Shown here piece by piece: positions 17,440 through 26,173 of a DNA stretch of 64,000 bases; the stretch's first letter is position 1; each line of letters begins with the position of its first letter. The notes beneath the pieces are model-generated. The model ran no database searches, was not told the origin of the DNA, and worked only from the letters and a program-made list of their open reading frames with translations. Location: the IMG/VR virus record IMGVR_UViG_3300031227_011455, positions 1-64,000 of that record; one strand, written 5' to 3'. The stretch is from a virus. The position numbers and the translations under genes were made by a program.

Positions 17440-20400
17440 TTATTCATCCATATCTAATCCGGTTACCATTAAATAATTTTTTAACAATTCAACTGCTTCC
17501 GGAACTTTTGATATATCTTTTTCATCTTTTAAATAGTTAGAATCAATAATACTTTTAATATACTGATTTTTCAAATCAATACAATCTGATTTTGTTGTTA
17601 TAAACTCTGATAAATTATCAAGAGCACCATGACCAATTAAACAATTTGTTTCCATTTCTCCCAATCTCTGACCACCATGATTTTTTCTTCCAGCTGGAGG
17701 TTGGAGAGTTTTTCTATTATACATAGCAATTGATCTAAAAGCAATTTTATGAGCTGCAATATGAACCATTCTGAAAAAATACATATAACCAACACATATT
17801 TTATTTAAAAGAAAATCATCTATAGAATGATCAAAAACTTTATATTCAGCTGGAGTATTTGTATATTTCATAGCTTCAATTATCATATCAGCTGACGATG
17901 ATTCAAATGGAGGTTCAATAATTGTAATGCTTTTTATAAAATCTTCATTTATTTTAATATTTTCTAATTGTTCTTTAAATTGATTATAATACCATCCATT
18001 ATTTGTATTATCAATAATTTTTATATAGTTTAAAAGATAATTTTTTATTTTTATATCTCTATCTTCAATTATTTCTTCTTGGCTAAGAGATTCATTAAAC
18101 ATATTTAATAAATTATTTCTTAAATCATTTATTGACATTGCTAAATTTGCTTCAAAAACTTGTCCTACATTCATTCTTGAAATAATACCCATTGGATTAA
18201 TGCATATATCTACATTTCTACCATCTTCTAATTTTGGCATCTCATTGTGTGGTAATATTTTGGAAATAACTCCTTTGTTTCCATGTCTATTTCCAATTTT
18301 ATCACCAACCTCAATGTTTCTTAAATAAATTGCATTCATTTCAACATATATGCCATTAATTTCTTCACCCTTGATTTTATATTTTCCAGAATGTGAAAAT
18401 TTATCAAGATTATTATCTCGAATGAATTGTAAAGCATTTGGTTTTGACATTCTTTGGTAAATTATATCTTGTATTGATTTTTCTTCATTTATTTGTCTTT
18501 CTTTTGTTTCTTCAACCCATTCTACATATTGTTGAATTTGATCATTATATTTATTAACATAAATATTAACAGATGGGACAAATAAATTATGTTTAGCTAT
18601 TAATGGAATTTCTTCTTTAAAAACAGAATTATATTCTAATGGATTATCAGGCATCTCCTTTAAAATAGCATAAGGATTTCCCTTATTTATAATATCATAT
18701 TTCTTTTTTAATTTGTTTCCATTTTGAATATTAAATGGTTTTGGAAGTGGTTTATAATTATTATTTTCTAATGAAATTAAAATTTTTGACTCTGGAATTG
18801 TAAAGGATAAATCTTTCACATGTATTGATGTAAATATATTTTCCTTAACTAATTTATCTGAAATAATAATTCCATCTTCATAATTATATCCATCTTTTGA
18901 CGTAATTGCAGTTAATAAATTTTTTCCTATATTTATTTCACCATTTTTACAAAAGTTACTTTCTGCAATTATATCTTTAGCTTTTACTTTATCACCTTCT
19001 GAAACATATACTTCCATCAAATCAATATTTTCTACATATAATTTTCTCATACTAACATTAATTAAATCAAAATCACCATCATCATAAGCAATCATTATAT
19101 AATCAGAATCAACATAAATTATAATTCCATCTTTTTTAGCTCTTTTAATAAATTGGGTATAATCTGTATATAATTGTTCACACCCAGATTTAACCATTGG
19201 TTGATCGAAATTAAATAACATAATAGCTTGTCTCATCTGAGAAGAAGCCATTTGTAATCTTGTTTGATCATCATTTCTTGAAAATGGAACCATTGTAACA
19301 GGTATAGATATAGGTTGATCTTTTAAAGTTTTTTCTGTGAATTTTAAATTTTCATCTAAGTCAACATTTGGTAAAAGATTTTGTAGTATACCACAGTTTT
19401 CTCTATCTGGTGTATCTACAGGACAAACTCTACCAAACATTGATGGTTGAATATCTCGAAGATAATAAGGGACATTTTCTTTTTTAAATCCTCCAGGTCC
19501 AACTAAACTAGTCCTTGACAGCAAAGTTAGTTCTTCAATTGGATTTATTGAAAAGTCGAATTGAACAATAGTTGATACATTAACATCAGATAATATTTGA
19601 GATGAATTGATATTAAATTTTGGTTTTCTTGATGTTCTATTTGACATACAAAGATCAAAAACAGCTTTTGATACTTTTGATAATATCACATATTCAAAAC
19701 ATCTAATCCTTTTGTTTATAAAATCTGTATCATCAATATCGTTTATTTTTATTACTTCTAAAAGATCTCCAAGAACAGTTCCTGTTGTAAAGAATTTTGC
19801 AGACATTAAATCAGTTTTTAAAATTAGATCAAGACCATAAATTAAATCTTCACCTTTTACTTTATAGTCATATGTTGAAAAACATTTACCCGTTTCTTTT
19901 ATAAAATCTTCTCTAGTATAATCTTCTGAAGATAAATAAAAATCTTTTAAGTCAAATAAAAGTTTATCATAGGTTGATAAACTCTTGATGTTTTCATCAT
20001 CTATTTCAATTTTAGAAAAGTCAAACATTTCTGCAATTTTATCATAACCATAATATGAAAACATTACTAAAACAAGAGGAACTTTCTTACCAAAAATTGA
20101 GATATGAACATAAGGAAAACTTTTTTCTTCAAAAACCATTAAAGATGCTACATTAGTTCTCATCTTAATATTTTTTCCTCTAGTAACAAAAGGAATATCA
20201 AATAATTGAAATAATGGAACTTTCTTTCTACCACCAATAATTATATAATTATCATCTATTAATTTTGGAATTGACATTGAAAGATCAATAACGGCTTCGC
20301 CTTTTTGTAATTTAATTACTAGATTACTTTTTAATGTTCTAAATAATTCTCCAGATGAAAATTTTGTATCTTTAATTCCAAAATCTGTAACTATAAATCC

Positions 20401-20538
20401 AAGCTCTTCAGCAGGTTTTAAAATTTCTCTAATGGTAGTCTCTATGTTTTCATATTCATGCTTCCTTAAAGTAAAGATATTTTTTCCGTCGTTAACTTTA
20501 TAACTTGGATTTATAAATTTCAAATTTTTAACCTCCAT
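17440..20538 (-). CDS. phage multisubunit RNA polymerase beta subunit, set 1
   Basis: This 1032-residue protein is an unsplit beta (RpoB/Rpb2) subunit. It carries the fork region (RTSLVGPGGFKK then FGRVCPVDTPDRENCG), the DGYNYEDGI element, GDKIGNRHGNKGV with both catalytic lysines, the NPMGIISRMNVGQ segment, and a C-terminal GGQRLGEMETNCLIGHGA. Bacterial beta is longer because of lineage insertions absent here. The ATG at 20538 overlaps the previous stop; a TTG 15 bases later has the better GGAGG spacing and may be the true start. It makes one half of a catalytic core with the beta' gene at 20758. No alpha, omega or sigma is visible. Confidence 0.95.
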   Translation of the reverse strand: MEVKNLKFINPSYKVNDGKNIFTLRKHEYENIETTIREILKPAEELGFIVTDFGIKDTKFSSGELFRTLKSNLVIKLQKGEAVIDLSMSIPKLIDDNYIIIGGRKKVPLFQLFDIPFVTRGKNIKMRTNVASLMVFEEKSFPYVHISIFGKKVPLVLVMFSYYGYDKIAEMFDFSKIEIDDENIKSLSTYDKLLFDLKDFYLSSEDYTREDFIKETGKCFSTYDYKVKGEDLIYGLDLILKTDLMSAKFFTTGTVLGDLLEVIKINDIDDTDFINKRIRCFEYVILSKVSKAVFDLCMSNRTSRKPKFNINSSQILSDVNVSTIVQFDFSINPIEELTLLSRTSLVGPGGFKKENVPYYLRDIQPSMFGRVCPVDTPDRENCGILQNLLPNVDLDENLKFTEKTLKDQPISIPVTMVPFSRNDDQTRLQMASSQMRQAIMLFNFDQPMVKSGCEQLYTDYTQFIKRAKKDGIIIYVDSDYIMIAYDDGDFDLINVSMRKLYVENIDLMEVYVSEGDKVKAKDIIAESNFCKNGEINIGKNLLTAITSKDGYNYEDGIIISDKLVKENIFTSIHVKDLSFTIPESKILISLENNNYKPLPKPFNIQNGNKLKKKYDIINKGNPYAILKEMPDNPLEYNSVFKEEIPLIAKHNLFVPSVNIYVNKYNDQIQQYVEWVEETKERQINEEKSIQDIIYQRMSKPNALQFIRDNNLDKFSHSGKYKIKGEEINGIYVEMNAIYLRNIEVGDKIGNRHGNKGVISKILPHNEMPKLEDGRNVDICINPMGIISRMNVGQVFEANLAMSINDLRNNLLNMFNESLSQEEIIEDRDIKIKNYLLNYIKIIDNTNNGWYYNQFKEQLENIKINEDFIKSITIIEPPFESSSADMIIEAMKYTNTPAEYKVFDHSIDDFLLNKICVGYMYFFRMVHIAAHKIAFRSIAMYNRKTLQPPAGRKNHGGQRLGEMETNCLIGHGALDNLSEFITTKSDCIDLKNQYIKSIIDSNYLKDEKDISKVPEAVELLKNYLMVTGLDMDE

Positions 20539-20758
20539 TTATTCTTTCTAAAACTAATTCTGAATATTCTATCAATTGTTTATCACTTAAATCACCCATA
20601 TAATTATAATGCATTTTTCTTGATATCCAAAAGTCGCCTTCTAATTTATCTGTATTTTCTCTTAAAAATTTAAAAAGAGTTCTTCTAGTTTTTAACCTAT
20701 ATCTTTTAATTTCTACAAGATTATTTATAAAACATTCAGCATCTAATTTATCAACCAT
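20528..20758 (-). CDS. hypothetical protein between RNA polymerase subunits
   Basis: This 76-residue basic protein (MVDKLDAECFINNLVEIKR) is best started at ATG 20758, overlapping the beta' stop (TAATG), with GGAGG nine bases upstream. It ends inside the start of the beta gene. Tight overlap on both sides suggests a stoichiometric accessory factor or subunit; sequence shows no known family. Confidence 0.65.
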   Translation of the reverse strand: MVDKLDAECFINNLVEIKRYRLKTRRTLFKFLRENTDKLEGDFWISRKMHYNYMGDLSDKQLIEYSELVLERINGG

Positions 20759-23475
20759 TAAGGAGTCCCTCCACAAATAATTCTATCAAAAATTCCAGTA
20801 TATCTTCCAGATTTTTGAATTCCTTTTATAATCTGTCTTTTTGGATTTGAAAATCCTAAACCCAATAACCAACTGGATTTTTCTGGAACTGTTTGAATGC
20901 TATAATAAGTTGGTTTAATAGTTTTTCTATTTTCTAATAATCTCCATAAAGTTTCATTTCCATTTTCAATTCCCCACATCATTTGCGAAATTATACATTC
21001 AAAATGAACATGGTGAATATCTCTACTATTATTATAAATTTCATATGAATCTGAAACTAAATCATTAAAATTTTTTCCTTTTGTTTGGTGGAATAATCTA
21101 GAAGCTAATGTCAGATCACCTACAATATCTTTTTGTTTTGATGATTCTTCATTATTTTTATCTAATTTTGCTATACCAGAATTATGAAATACTCTTAAAA
21201 TTAGCTGAGTATTTGTTTCACCTAATGATTGAGCTGCAATTACTCCAACAAATTGACTATGTAAAAGTTTATATAAATCTCCATAACATTTATGACACAA
21301 ATGTTCACTTTTACAGAAAATTGGACTTCTTAATTTAATAGTTTTTCCAAGTAAACTTTTTCGATTTTCTTTTGTTATTTTCTCTAAAACATTGCTATCA
21401 TTTAAAAAATATCTTTCTAATAACATTTTAGATTTTTTATCATCTTTAACATATACATCTAAATAATCTTCTGTTCCACAATCATCTAATTCTTTACTTA
21501 TTTCTAAATTTGTACCAGTAAAAAGTAATTTTCTTGAAAGATAACCAGATGCTCCAGTATTTAAAGCAACATCAAGAAGACCTTTTCTACAACCATAAGT
21601 TGAGTTAAAGAATTCCTCTTGGTTTAATCCTTCCAACAAACTATGTTTAATTGGTGTCTGTTTTATCATCCCATTAAAATCAGATACAAAACCTCTTGAA
21701 AAAGCTATTTGTTTTACTTGTTCCCAACTACCTCTTGATCCGGATTCTATTAAATAAGAATATTTAAAATTTTCTTTTAAAAAGTCAATTGTTTCTTTTG
21801 AATTTAATCTTTTTAATTGATCTATAACTGAACCATCTTTATAAATAGAATCTCTTATTTCTTCATAATTTTCAATAGCAAATGATTGTAATGATAAAGT
21901 TGGACCAAAAATAGTTGAATATTTAAAACCTGCAACTTTGATTTTATCAAGAGTTTCTGCAGTAATTTTGTCAGAATAATTTTCTTTAATATCATTCAAA
22001 ATTTTTATTAATTCTTTTTTTCCAATTGGAGAATTAATTAGATGATAGTCATCCGGAAAACATTCATTTAAAATTTTAATACTCTCTGGAACATTTACAT
22101 TTTTGTATTCAACTAAATTTTGTAATTTGGGAAATTGGTTCGTACTTAAAGTATATATGCCTAATACAATATCCTGACTAGGAACTGATGATAAACTCAT
22201 ATTAGCAGGATTTGTAAAATTTTTCGTAATTATTACTTTATCTAGAATCTCATCTTTAGTTTTCTGTGAAATAGGAATGTACACTGCCATTTGGTCGCCA
22301 TCAAAATCTGCATTAAAACCAGAACATGCAAGCGGATGTAATTTAATAACACTATCTTTTGATATTTTGATTTTAAATCCAAGCATGCTTAATCTATGTA
22401 AAGAAGGTTGTCTGTTTAAAATACATAATTCATTTTTTGATAATTCTTCGCAAATGTTAAATAATGAAAAATCATCAATTAAAATACAGTAATCTATGTA
22501 ATCAATTGCCTCATTTAATAATTTAAATTTACTAAACTCGATTAATTTTTTAGAAATCTGTAGTTTAAATAATTCTAAAAACATAATATATGGCAAAGAA
22601 CATTCATCAATTTTTAACGATGGATCTGGAATAATTACAGCTCTTCCAGAAAAATCAATTCTTTTACCAAGAATATTTCCTCTAATAAGTCCTTCTTTTT
22701 TTGATAGTTTTTCTATAATATGTTCGTATAACTCAATTGCATCTTTTTGGATTTGTTTAAAATATGAATAAAACAAAACCTTATCTCTACTAATATCAAT
22801 AATAGTATCTTTCATTGACTCTTTTTTAGTGAGAATTTGCATATAATATCTATTTATTTCATCAACTATCTGATTGTTTCTTTCAATTCCTTTTGCAGCA
22901 GGTCTCAAATCTGGCGGTAATACCAAAATATTTTGAATAAATAATTTATCTATGTTATCTTTTATTATTTTCCATTTACTATTTGGGTCATTTTCTGTGT
23001 ATCTTATTGATTCACTATTAATTAATTCATATATTGCTTCTGTTTTTTCCCATTTTTCAACATCAGGAGGAATTTTTGAATCTTCTGCAACATAAAAATA
23101 ACCATCTTTTCTAAATAAAGAACATTTATCACTTTTCATTAATTTATTTAAAAAGCTCTTAATTGTAGTATCAGATACATCAATAATTAAATCATACATT
23201 ATTGGGTTAACAATATGAACTGGTAAAATTATTTTAGCAAAACGTTTTCTTCTAACATTACTATTAACTATATCTATTCCACATGTTTCACAAGTTCCTC
23301 CAGATCTAGATATTCCATGATATGTTCCACATTGGCAAGTATAATTTTTTATCGGACCGAAAATTTGCTCAGAGAATAATCCAAGAGGGTGAAATTTTCT
23401 TTTATCCATAATTTTAGAAGTCGTCACCTCTTTTAAATCATCACAAAATAAACTTATGTCCAAAAGTTTAGGCAT
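20758..23475 (-). CDS. phage multisubunit RNA polymerase beta' subunit, set 1
   Basis: This 905-residue protein is an unsplit beta' (RpoC/Rpb1) subunit. It has an N-terminal zinc site (CQCG...CETCG near residues 47-62), GKRIDFSGRAVI, LNRQPSLHR, the catalytic NADFDGDQM, the bridge-helix and trigger-loop region (ESGSRGSWEQ...YGCRKGLLDVALNTGASGYL), a second zinc site (CKSEHLCHKCYG) and GVIAAQSLGETNTQL. ATG lies behind GAGGTAAAAG. It precedes beta in the operon, the reverse of bacterial rpoB-rpoC. Whether this is the virion or the non-virion enzyme cannot be read from the sequence. Confidence 0.95.
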   Translation of the reverse strand: MPKLLDISLFCDDLKEVTTSKIMDKRKFHPLGLFSEQIFGPIKNYTCQCGTYHGISRSGGTCETCGIDIVNSNVRRKRFAKIILPVHIVNPIMYDLIIDVSDTTIKSFLNKLMKSDKCSLFRKDGYFYVAEDSKIPPDVEKWEKTEAIYELINSESIRYTENDPNSKWKIIKDNIDKLFIQNILVLPPDLRPAAKGIERNNQIVDEINRYYMQILTKKESMKDTIIDISRDKVLFYSYFKQIQKDAIELYEHIIEKLSKKEGLIRGNILGKRIDFSGRAVIIPDPSLKIDECSLPYIMFLELFKLQISKKLIEFSKFKLLNEAIDYIDYCILIDDFSLFNICEELSKNELCILNRQPSLHRLSMLGFKIKISKDSVIKLHPLACSGFNADFDGDQMAVYIPISQKTKDEILDKVIITKNFTNPANMSLSSVPSQDIVLGIYTLSTNQFPKLQNLVEYKNVNVPESIKILNECFPDDYHLINSPIGKKELIKILNDIKENYSDKITAETLDKIKVAGFKYSTIFGPTLSLQSFAIENYEEIRDSIYKDGSVIDQLKRLNSKETIDFLKENFKYSYLIESGSRGSWEQVKQIAFSRGFVSDFNGMIKQTPIKHSLLEGLNQEEFFNSTYGCRKGLLDVALNTGASGYLSRKLLFTGTNLEISKELDDCGTEDYLDVYVKDDKKSKMLLERYFLNDSNVLEKITKENRKSLLGKTIKLRSPIFCKSEHLCHKCYGDLYKLLHSQFVGVIAAQSLGETNTQLILRVFHNSGIAKLDKNNEESSKQKDIVGDLTLASRLFHQTKGKNFNDLVSDSYEIYNNSRDIHHVHFECIISQMMWGIENGNETLWRLLENRKTIKPTYYSIQTVPEKSSWLLGLGFSNPKRQIIKGIQKSGRYTGIFDRIICGGTP

Positions 23476-23701
23476 CTTTTACCTCATCATTATTGTTGTC
23501 AGAAATTTCTTCAGAATTTTTAATTATAAAATTTCCAATTTCTTTAAAATGTCTTTTTACATATTTTGCAATGATTGGATCAAATTCTTTCATAATTTCT
23601 GGAATTAAAAGTTTAATATCTTTTGTTTTAAGATATTCTTCTTCACTAATTATATCTTTTATTGTTTCTTTAAATGATAATTCATTCTTCTCTGTTTCCA
23701 T
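23468..23701 (-). CDS. hypothetical protein upstream of beta'
   Basis: Starting at ATG 23701 (AAGGA seven bases upstream) gives 77 residues; the longer reading from a TTG at 23719 is not needed. It is an acidic helical protein (METEKNELSFKETIKDIISE) whose 3' end overlaps the beta' start by eight bases. No family recognised. Confidence 0.6.
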   Translation of the reverse strand: METEKNELSFKETIKDIISEEEYLKTKDIKLLIPEIMKEFDPIIAKYVKRHFKEIGNFIIKNSEEISDNNNDEVKDA

Positions 23702-23861
23702 TCTTATTTCCTTTTTCAAAAAGATTATTTAAAGCTTCATCAATAATATTTTTTAGAAAACTAAAAATATTATCTGAACTTTTTTGAACAACTGGTTTTA
23801 AATCTTGTATAGCTTGATTTCCAATTTCTTTTAAATCTTCTTTTAAATCTTCTTTTTTCAT
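23682..23861 (-). CDS. small hypothetical helical protein
   Basis: This 59-residue protein (MKKEDLKEDLKEIGNQ...) starts at ATG 23861 overlapping the stop of the E2-like gene (ATGA), and overlaps the next gene by 20 bases. It is amphipathic with an FLKNIIDEALNNLF helix. Translationally coupled between the E2-like gene and the RNA polymerase operon. Function unknown. Confidence 0.6.
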   Translation of the reverse strand: MKKEDLKEDLKEIGNQAIQDLKPVVQKSSDNIFSFLKNIIDEALNNLFEKGNKNGNREE

Positions 23862-24211
23862 AAAATTTTATCATCTCCTTCTTTAATACATTTAAATGCA
23901 CCCCAATCTTGATAGTATGAACTATTATAATTAAAAATTTTTAATGTCTCAACAATAATATTTATTAAATCAACATTTATTATTCTATCTTTTATAGAAT
24001 CTGGTAAACAGAAAATATTAGTTTCTGGATCACAATTTGGATGTTTACCATTAACAATTAATATTTTTTTTACTCTTCTTGTCTCGTCTACATAAACTTC
24101 AAACTTATTTATAATATATTCTGAATCTATAAGTATTATTTTATAAAAATTTGATATACATATTAATTTATCTGGTATTATTTTTCTTCTAAAAAGATAT
24201 TTTCTTAACAT
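23858..24211 (-). CDS. E2-like (UBC-fold) ubiquitin-conjugating-type protein
   Basis: Started at ATG 24211, directly after the E1-like stop, this is 117 residues, shorter than the 150 typical of E2 enzymes. It contains strands ending in ILIVNGKHPNC at 50-60 and NIFCLPDS at 65-72. The HPN tripeptide (57-59) followed by a Cys (C68) in an (I/F)CL context is the E2 active-site arrangement; canonical spacing is one residue shorter. A helical C-terminus follows. The expected role is to receive a ubiquitin-like protein from the adjacent E1-like enzyme as a thioester. The motif is seen; conjugation activity is inference. Confidence 0.7.
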   Translation of the reverse strand: MLRKYLFRRKIIPDKLICISNFYKIILIDSEYIINKFEVYVDETRRVKKILIVNGKHPNCDPETNIFCLPDSIKDRIINVDLINIIVETLKIFNYNSSYYQDWGAFKCIKEGDDKIL

Positions 24212-24212
24212 A

Positions 24213-25100
24213 TTAAGCACTACCTGTTTCTGGTAATAATTCAACATAAAACTTGCCATTATAATTGTTAATTGCAATTATGTAATAATTAAATGAAAAT
24301 GGAACTACATTCATAAGTGAGGAAAAATTAGAGATTATATCATTGATTGAATTGAAGTTATTTTTAGGAACTTGTTTTGTCATATATGGTGTATTCTTAT
24401 CACCAACACAAATTGTTAAATCATTTTTCTTATTTATATCAATTATTGATAAATAATTATTTTGTAAATTTATTAGTTTTTCATCAAATGAATTAAAATC
24501 ATATATTATATCAACATTATCTTTTTTAGATATTAAATTTTTAGTTTTTTCTGTAAAGGAATCAATTGGAATTTCATGGACAATTTGTTTATTTACTATC
24601 TCATTAAAAATTCCGTTTCCAATTAAAATGGTTGCATTTAAAGCAGCATAATTTAAATCTGTTTTACTTAATCTACTTATATATTTACCTTCATGTTGTT
24701 TTTCATAAGAAACACTTTTTCTACAATCTATAATCAAATCTCTATAAGAAATATACAATCTTGCATCAATTATATTTTCTCTATCATATGTAAAATCTCT
24801 ACAATCTATAACCAAATCACATTTCGGTATTTTTGTAATACCCTCTATAAATTTTTCATTTTGAACATGAAGTTGAACATTACTATTTATTTTCTTATAA
24901 ATAGCTTTTGTTTTTAGTTCTCCAACATCCTTTTGTTGGTAGACAGAATTTCTTATATTTTTTTGTTCAACAATATCATAATCAATTAATGTTAAATTTT
25001 TTGTTGATTCAAGTTCAGATATATTTTTTGCTAAAAAACCACCTAATGTTCCGATTCCAATTAAACAAATATCACCATACAAATCAAATATACCCTCCAT
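24213..25100 (-). CDS. ThiF/E1-like activating enzyme, second copy
   Basis: This 295-residue protein opens with a Rossmann nucleotide loop (CLIGIGTLGG, residues 12-21), then LTLIDYDIVEQKNIRNSVYQ and DVGELKTKA. The D-x-D-x-V...N-x-R...VG..K order is the adenylating core of ThiF/MoeB/E1 enzymes, which activate the C-terminal glycine of a ubiquitin-like protein with ATP. DLVIDCRD and DLIIDCRK supply cysteines, but no certain catalytic Cys domain is visible. The C-terminal 130 residues are unlike MoeB. The stop is followed at once by the E2-like gene, so the two form a pair. The start lacks a good ribosome binding site. Confidence 0.8.
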   Translation of the reverse strand: MEGIFDLYGDICLIGIGTLGGFLAKNISELESTKNLTLIDYDIVEQKNIRNSVYQQKDVGELKTKAIYKKINSNVQLHVQNEKFIEGITKIPKCDLVIDCRDFTYDRENIIDARLYISYRDLIIDCRKSVSYEKQHEGKYISRLSKTDLNYAALNATILIGNGIFNEIVNKQIVHEIPIDSFTEKTKNLISKKDNVDIIYDFNSFDEKLINLQNNYLSIIDINKKNDLTICVGDKNTPYMTKQVPKNNFNSINDIISNFSSLMNVVPFSFNYYIIAINNYNGKFYVELLPETGSA

Positions 25101-25148
25101 ATTAATCTTTTATTTGTTCTATCATTTAAAAAAAATTTCTTTAATTTT

Positions 25149-25286
25149 TTACCATCCAAAGATGCATTTATAAGTAAATATTGAAAAACCAATTATAAGA
25201 ACTATAGATGCATAATATCCATAATGTCCACTATTTCTAAAATTGTATACACTGGTATCATGACCCATTCCTTCATCATCTCTCAT
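25149..25286 (-). CDS. small single-pass membrane protein
   Basis: This 45-residue ORF begins at ATG 25286, overlapping the previous gene's end, with AAAGG upstream. Residues 1-23 are polar and 24-45 form one hydrophobic segment (YYASIVLIIGFSIFTYKCIF). It lies upstream of the E1-like gene. A membrane anchor or phage membrane peptide is likely; no further function is evident. Confidence 0.65.
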   Translation of the reverse strand: MRDDEGMGHDTSVYNFRNSGHYGYYASIVLIIGFSIFTYKCIFGW

Positions 25287-25288
25287 AA

Positions 25289-25528
25289 CTAACCTTTCAT
25301 TATCTTTATTATTTCAACTATATTATTTTTTAAAAAATCAATTTCTTCTATATTAAGACCACCCGATGGAGCGTATCCTGTACTACCATCTTTCTTTTCA
25401 AAACATCTTGTAATTCTTAATTTTGATTCGCCACCATCATAAGAAAAGATTGAGCATAATAAAGAAGAGTTATCTTTTTTTAATTCAATTAATTTAATTA
25501 ACTTGTCTTTAGATTGATCATATGCCAT
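25289..25528 (-). CDS. hypothetical protein, faintly PC4-like
   Basis: This 79-residue protein shows SYDGGESKLRITRCFEK, then GGLNIEEIDFLKNNIVEII. Beta-strands with a K-L-R-I-x-R-x-F motif followed by a helix faintly recall PC4-like single-strand-DNA-binding transcription cofactors. The similarity is weak. It sits between two hairpins in the conjugation locus. Confidence 0.6.
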   Translation of the reverse strand: MAYDQSKDKLIKLIELKKDNSSLLCSIFSYDGGESKLRITRCFEKKDGSTGYAPSGGLNIEEIDFLKNNIVEIIKIMKG

Positions 25529-25543
25529 ATAAAAAACCTTTCT

Positions 25544-25585
25544 GGAAGTTAAACTGTATGAGTTTCCTCATACAGTTTAACTTCC
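25544..25585 (-). terminator. strong hairpin terminator (19-bp perfect stem)
   Basis: A perfect 19-bp stem with a 4-base loop lies between the 25590 and 25289 genes. On the plus strand it is followed directly by TTTTTT; on the minus strand by AGAAAGG then TTTTTT. It can terminate in either direction, and AAAGG also acts as ribosome site for the next gene. Confidence 0.75.
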
Positions 25586-25589
25586 TTTT

Positions 25590-26108
25590 TTAGTTTATTT
25601 TTAATGTCTTAAACATTCTTTTTTCTTCACTTGTTGGTATTGGTTGAAACTCAGATTTAAAATTGAAGAATTGTTGGGAAACTTCAACAGAATATAAATA
25701 AGGAATTTGAACTATAAATTTTTCTGCATTACTATTCCATTCTAAATTTAACTTATCTGCATATGAAATAAATTTATCTAATTCTTTTTCATCCTTAAAT
25801 TTAAATGACCTGGGATTAATTAAATGAAATCTTGGGTCATTATATAAATCTGGTCCAATTTGATATTTATTATTTTCGCTAAAAATAGCTTCGTATGCTC
25901 TACTTTTACACTTTCGTCTTGCAAATTTTTTATCATGTGAATCTTTTACTGAACAAATAGAAACACCGCGAGAAATAATCTTTTTATCTTTTGATAAAAA
26001 TAAACAAACGCTAAAAATATTTCCAATCAGTGGATAATTTTTGTAATAAAATTTAATTTGTTCTACACCTGCTCCTCTTAATTTTTCATCAACATTTAGC
26101 ACTGTCAT
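25590..26108 (-). CDS. hypothetical protein
   Basis: This 172-residue protein starts behind GGAG. Its middle holds SRGVSICSVKDSHDKKFARRKCKSRAY read in pieces (ISRGVSICS, then FARRKCKSRAYEAI). The (R/G)GVAiCS..D...GR..A..RA..A pattern occurs in plasmid and phage proteins of unknown function. It has its own flanking terminators. The location within the ubiquitin-like locus makes it a candidate partner or substrate; inference. Confidence 0.6.
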   Translation of the reverse strand: MTVLNVDEKLRGAGVEQIKFYYKNYPLIGNIFSVCLFLSKDKKIISRGVSICSVKDSHDKKFARRKCKSRAYEAIFSENNKYQIGPDLYNDPRFHLINPRSFKFKDEKELDKFISYADKLNLEWNSNAEKFIVQIPYLYSVEVSQQFFNFKSEFQPIPTSEEKRMFKTLKIN

Positions 26109-26130
26109 ATATTTTCTCCATAAATAAAAA

Positions 26131-26158
26131 GGAAGGATGATTTCTCAACCACCCTTCC
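26131..26158 (-). terminator. Rho-independent terminator after the ubiquitin-like gene
   Basis: On the minus strand GGAAGGGTG pairs with CATCCTTCC (9 bp including one G-T), 10-base loop, followed by TTTTTATTT. It closes the E2-JAMM-E1-ubiquitin-like unit. Confidence 0.8.
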
Positions 26159-26173
26159 TTTCATACTAAAATA

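Noticed and set aside
23702-23719. TTG start at 23719 for the gene at 23468
   Set aside because: ATG 23701 has a properly spaced AAGGA; the extra six codons include that ribosome site.
24212-24277. Longer version of the small E2-like protein from 24277
   Set aside because: It would overlap the E1-like gene by 65 bases; ATG 24211 follows the E1 stop directly and leaves the E2-like core intact.
26045-26065. AGAACAAATTAAA match to the promoter motif near 26055
   Set aside because: It falls inside the coding sequence of the 25590 gene in the codons for VEQIKF and lacks the rest of the motif and context.
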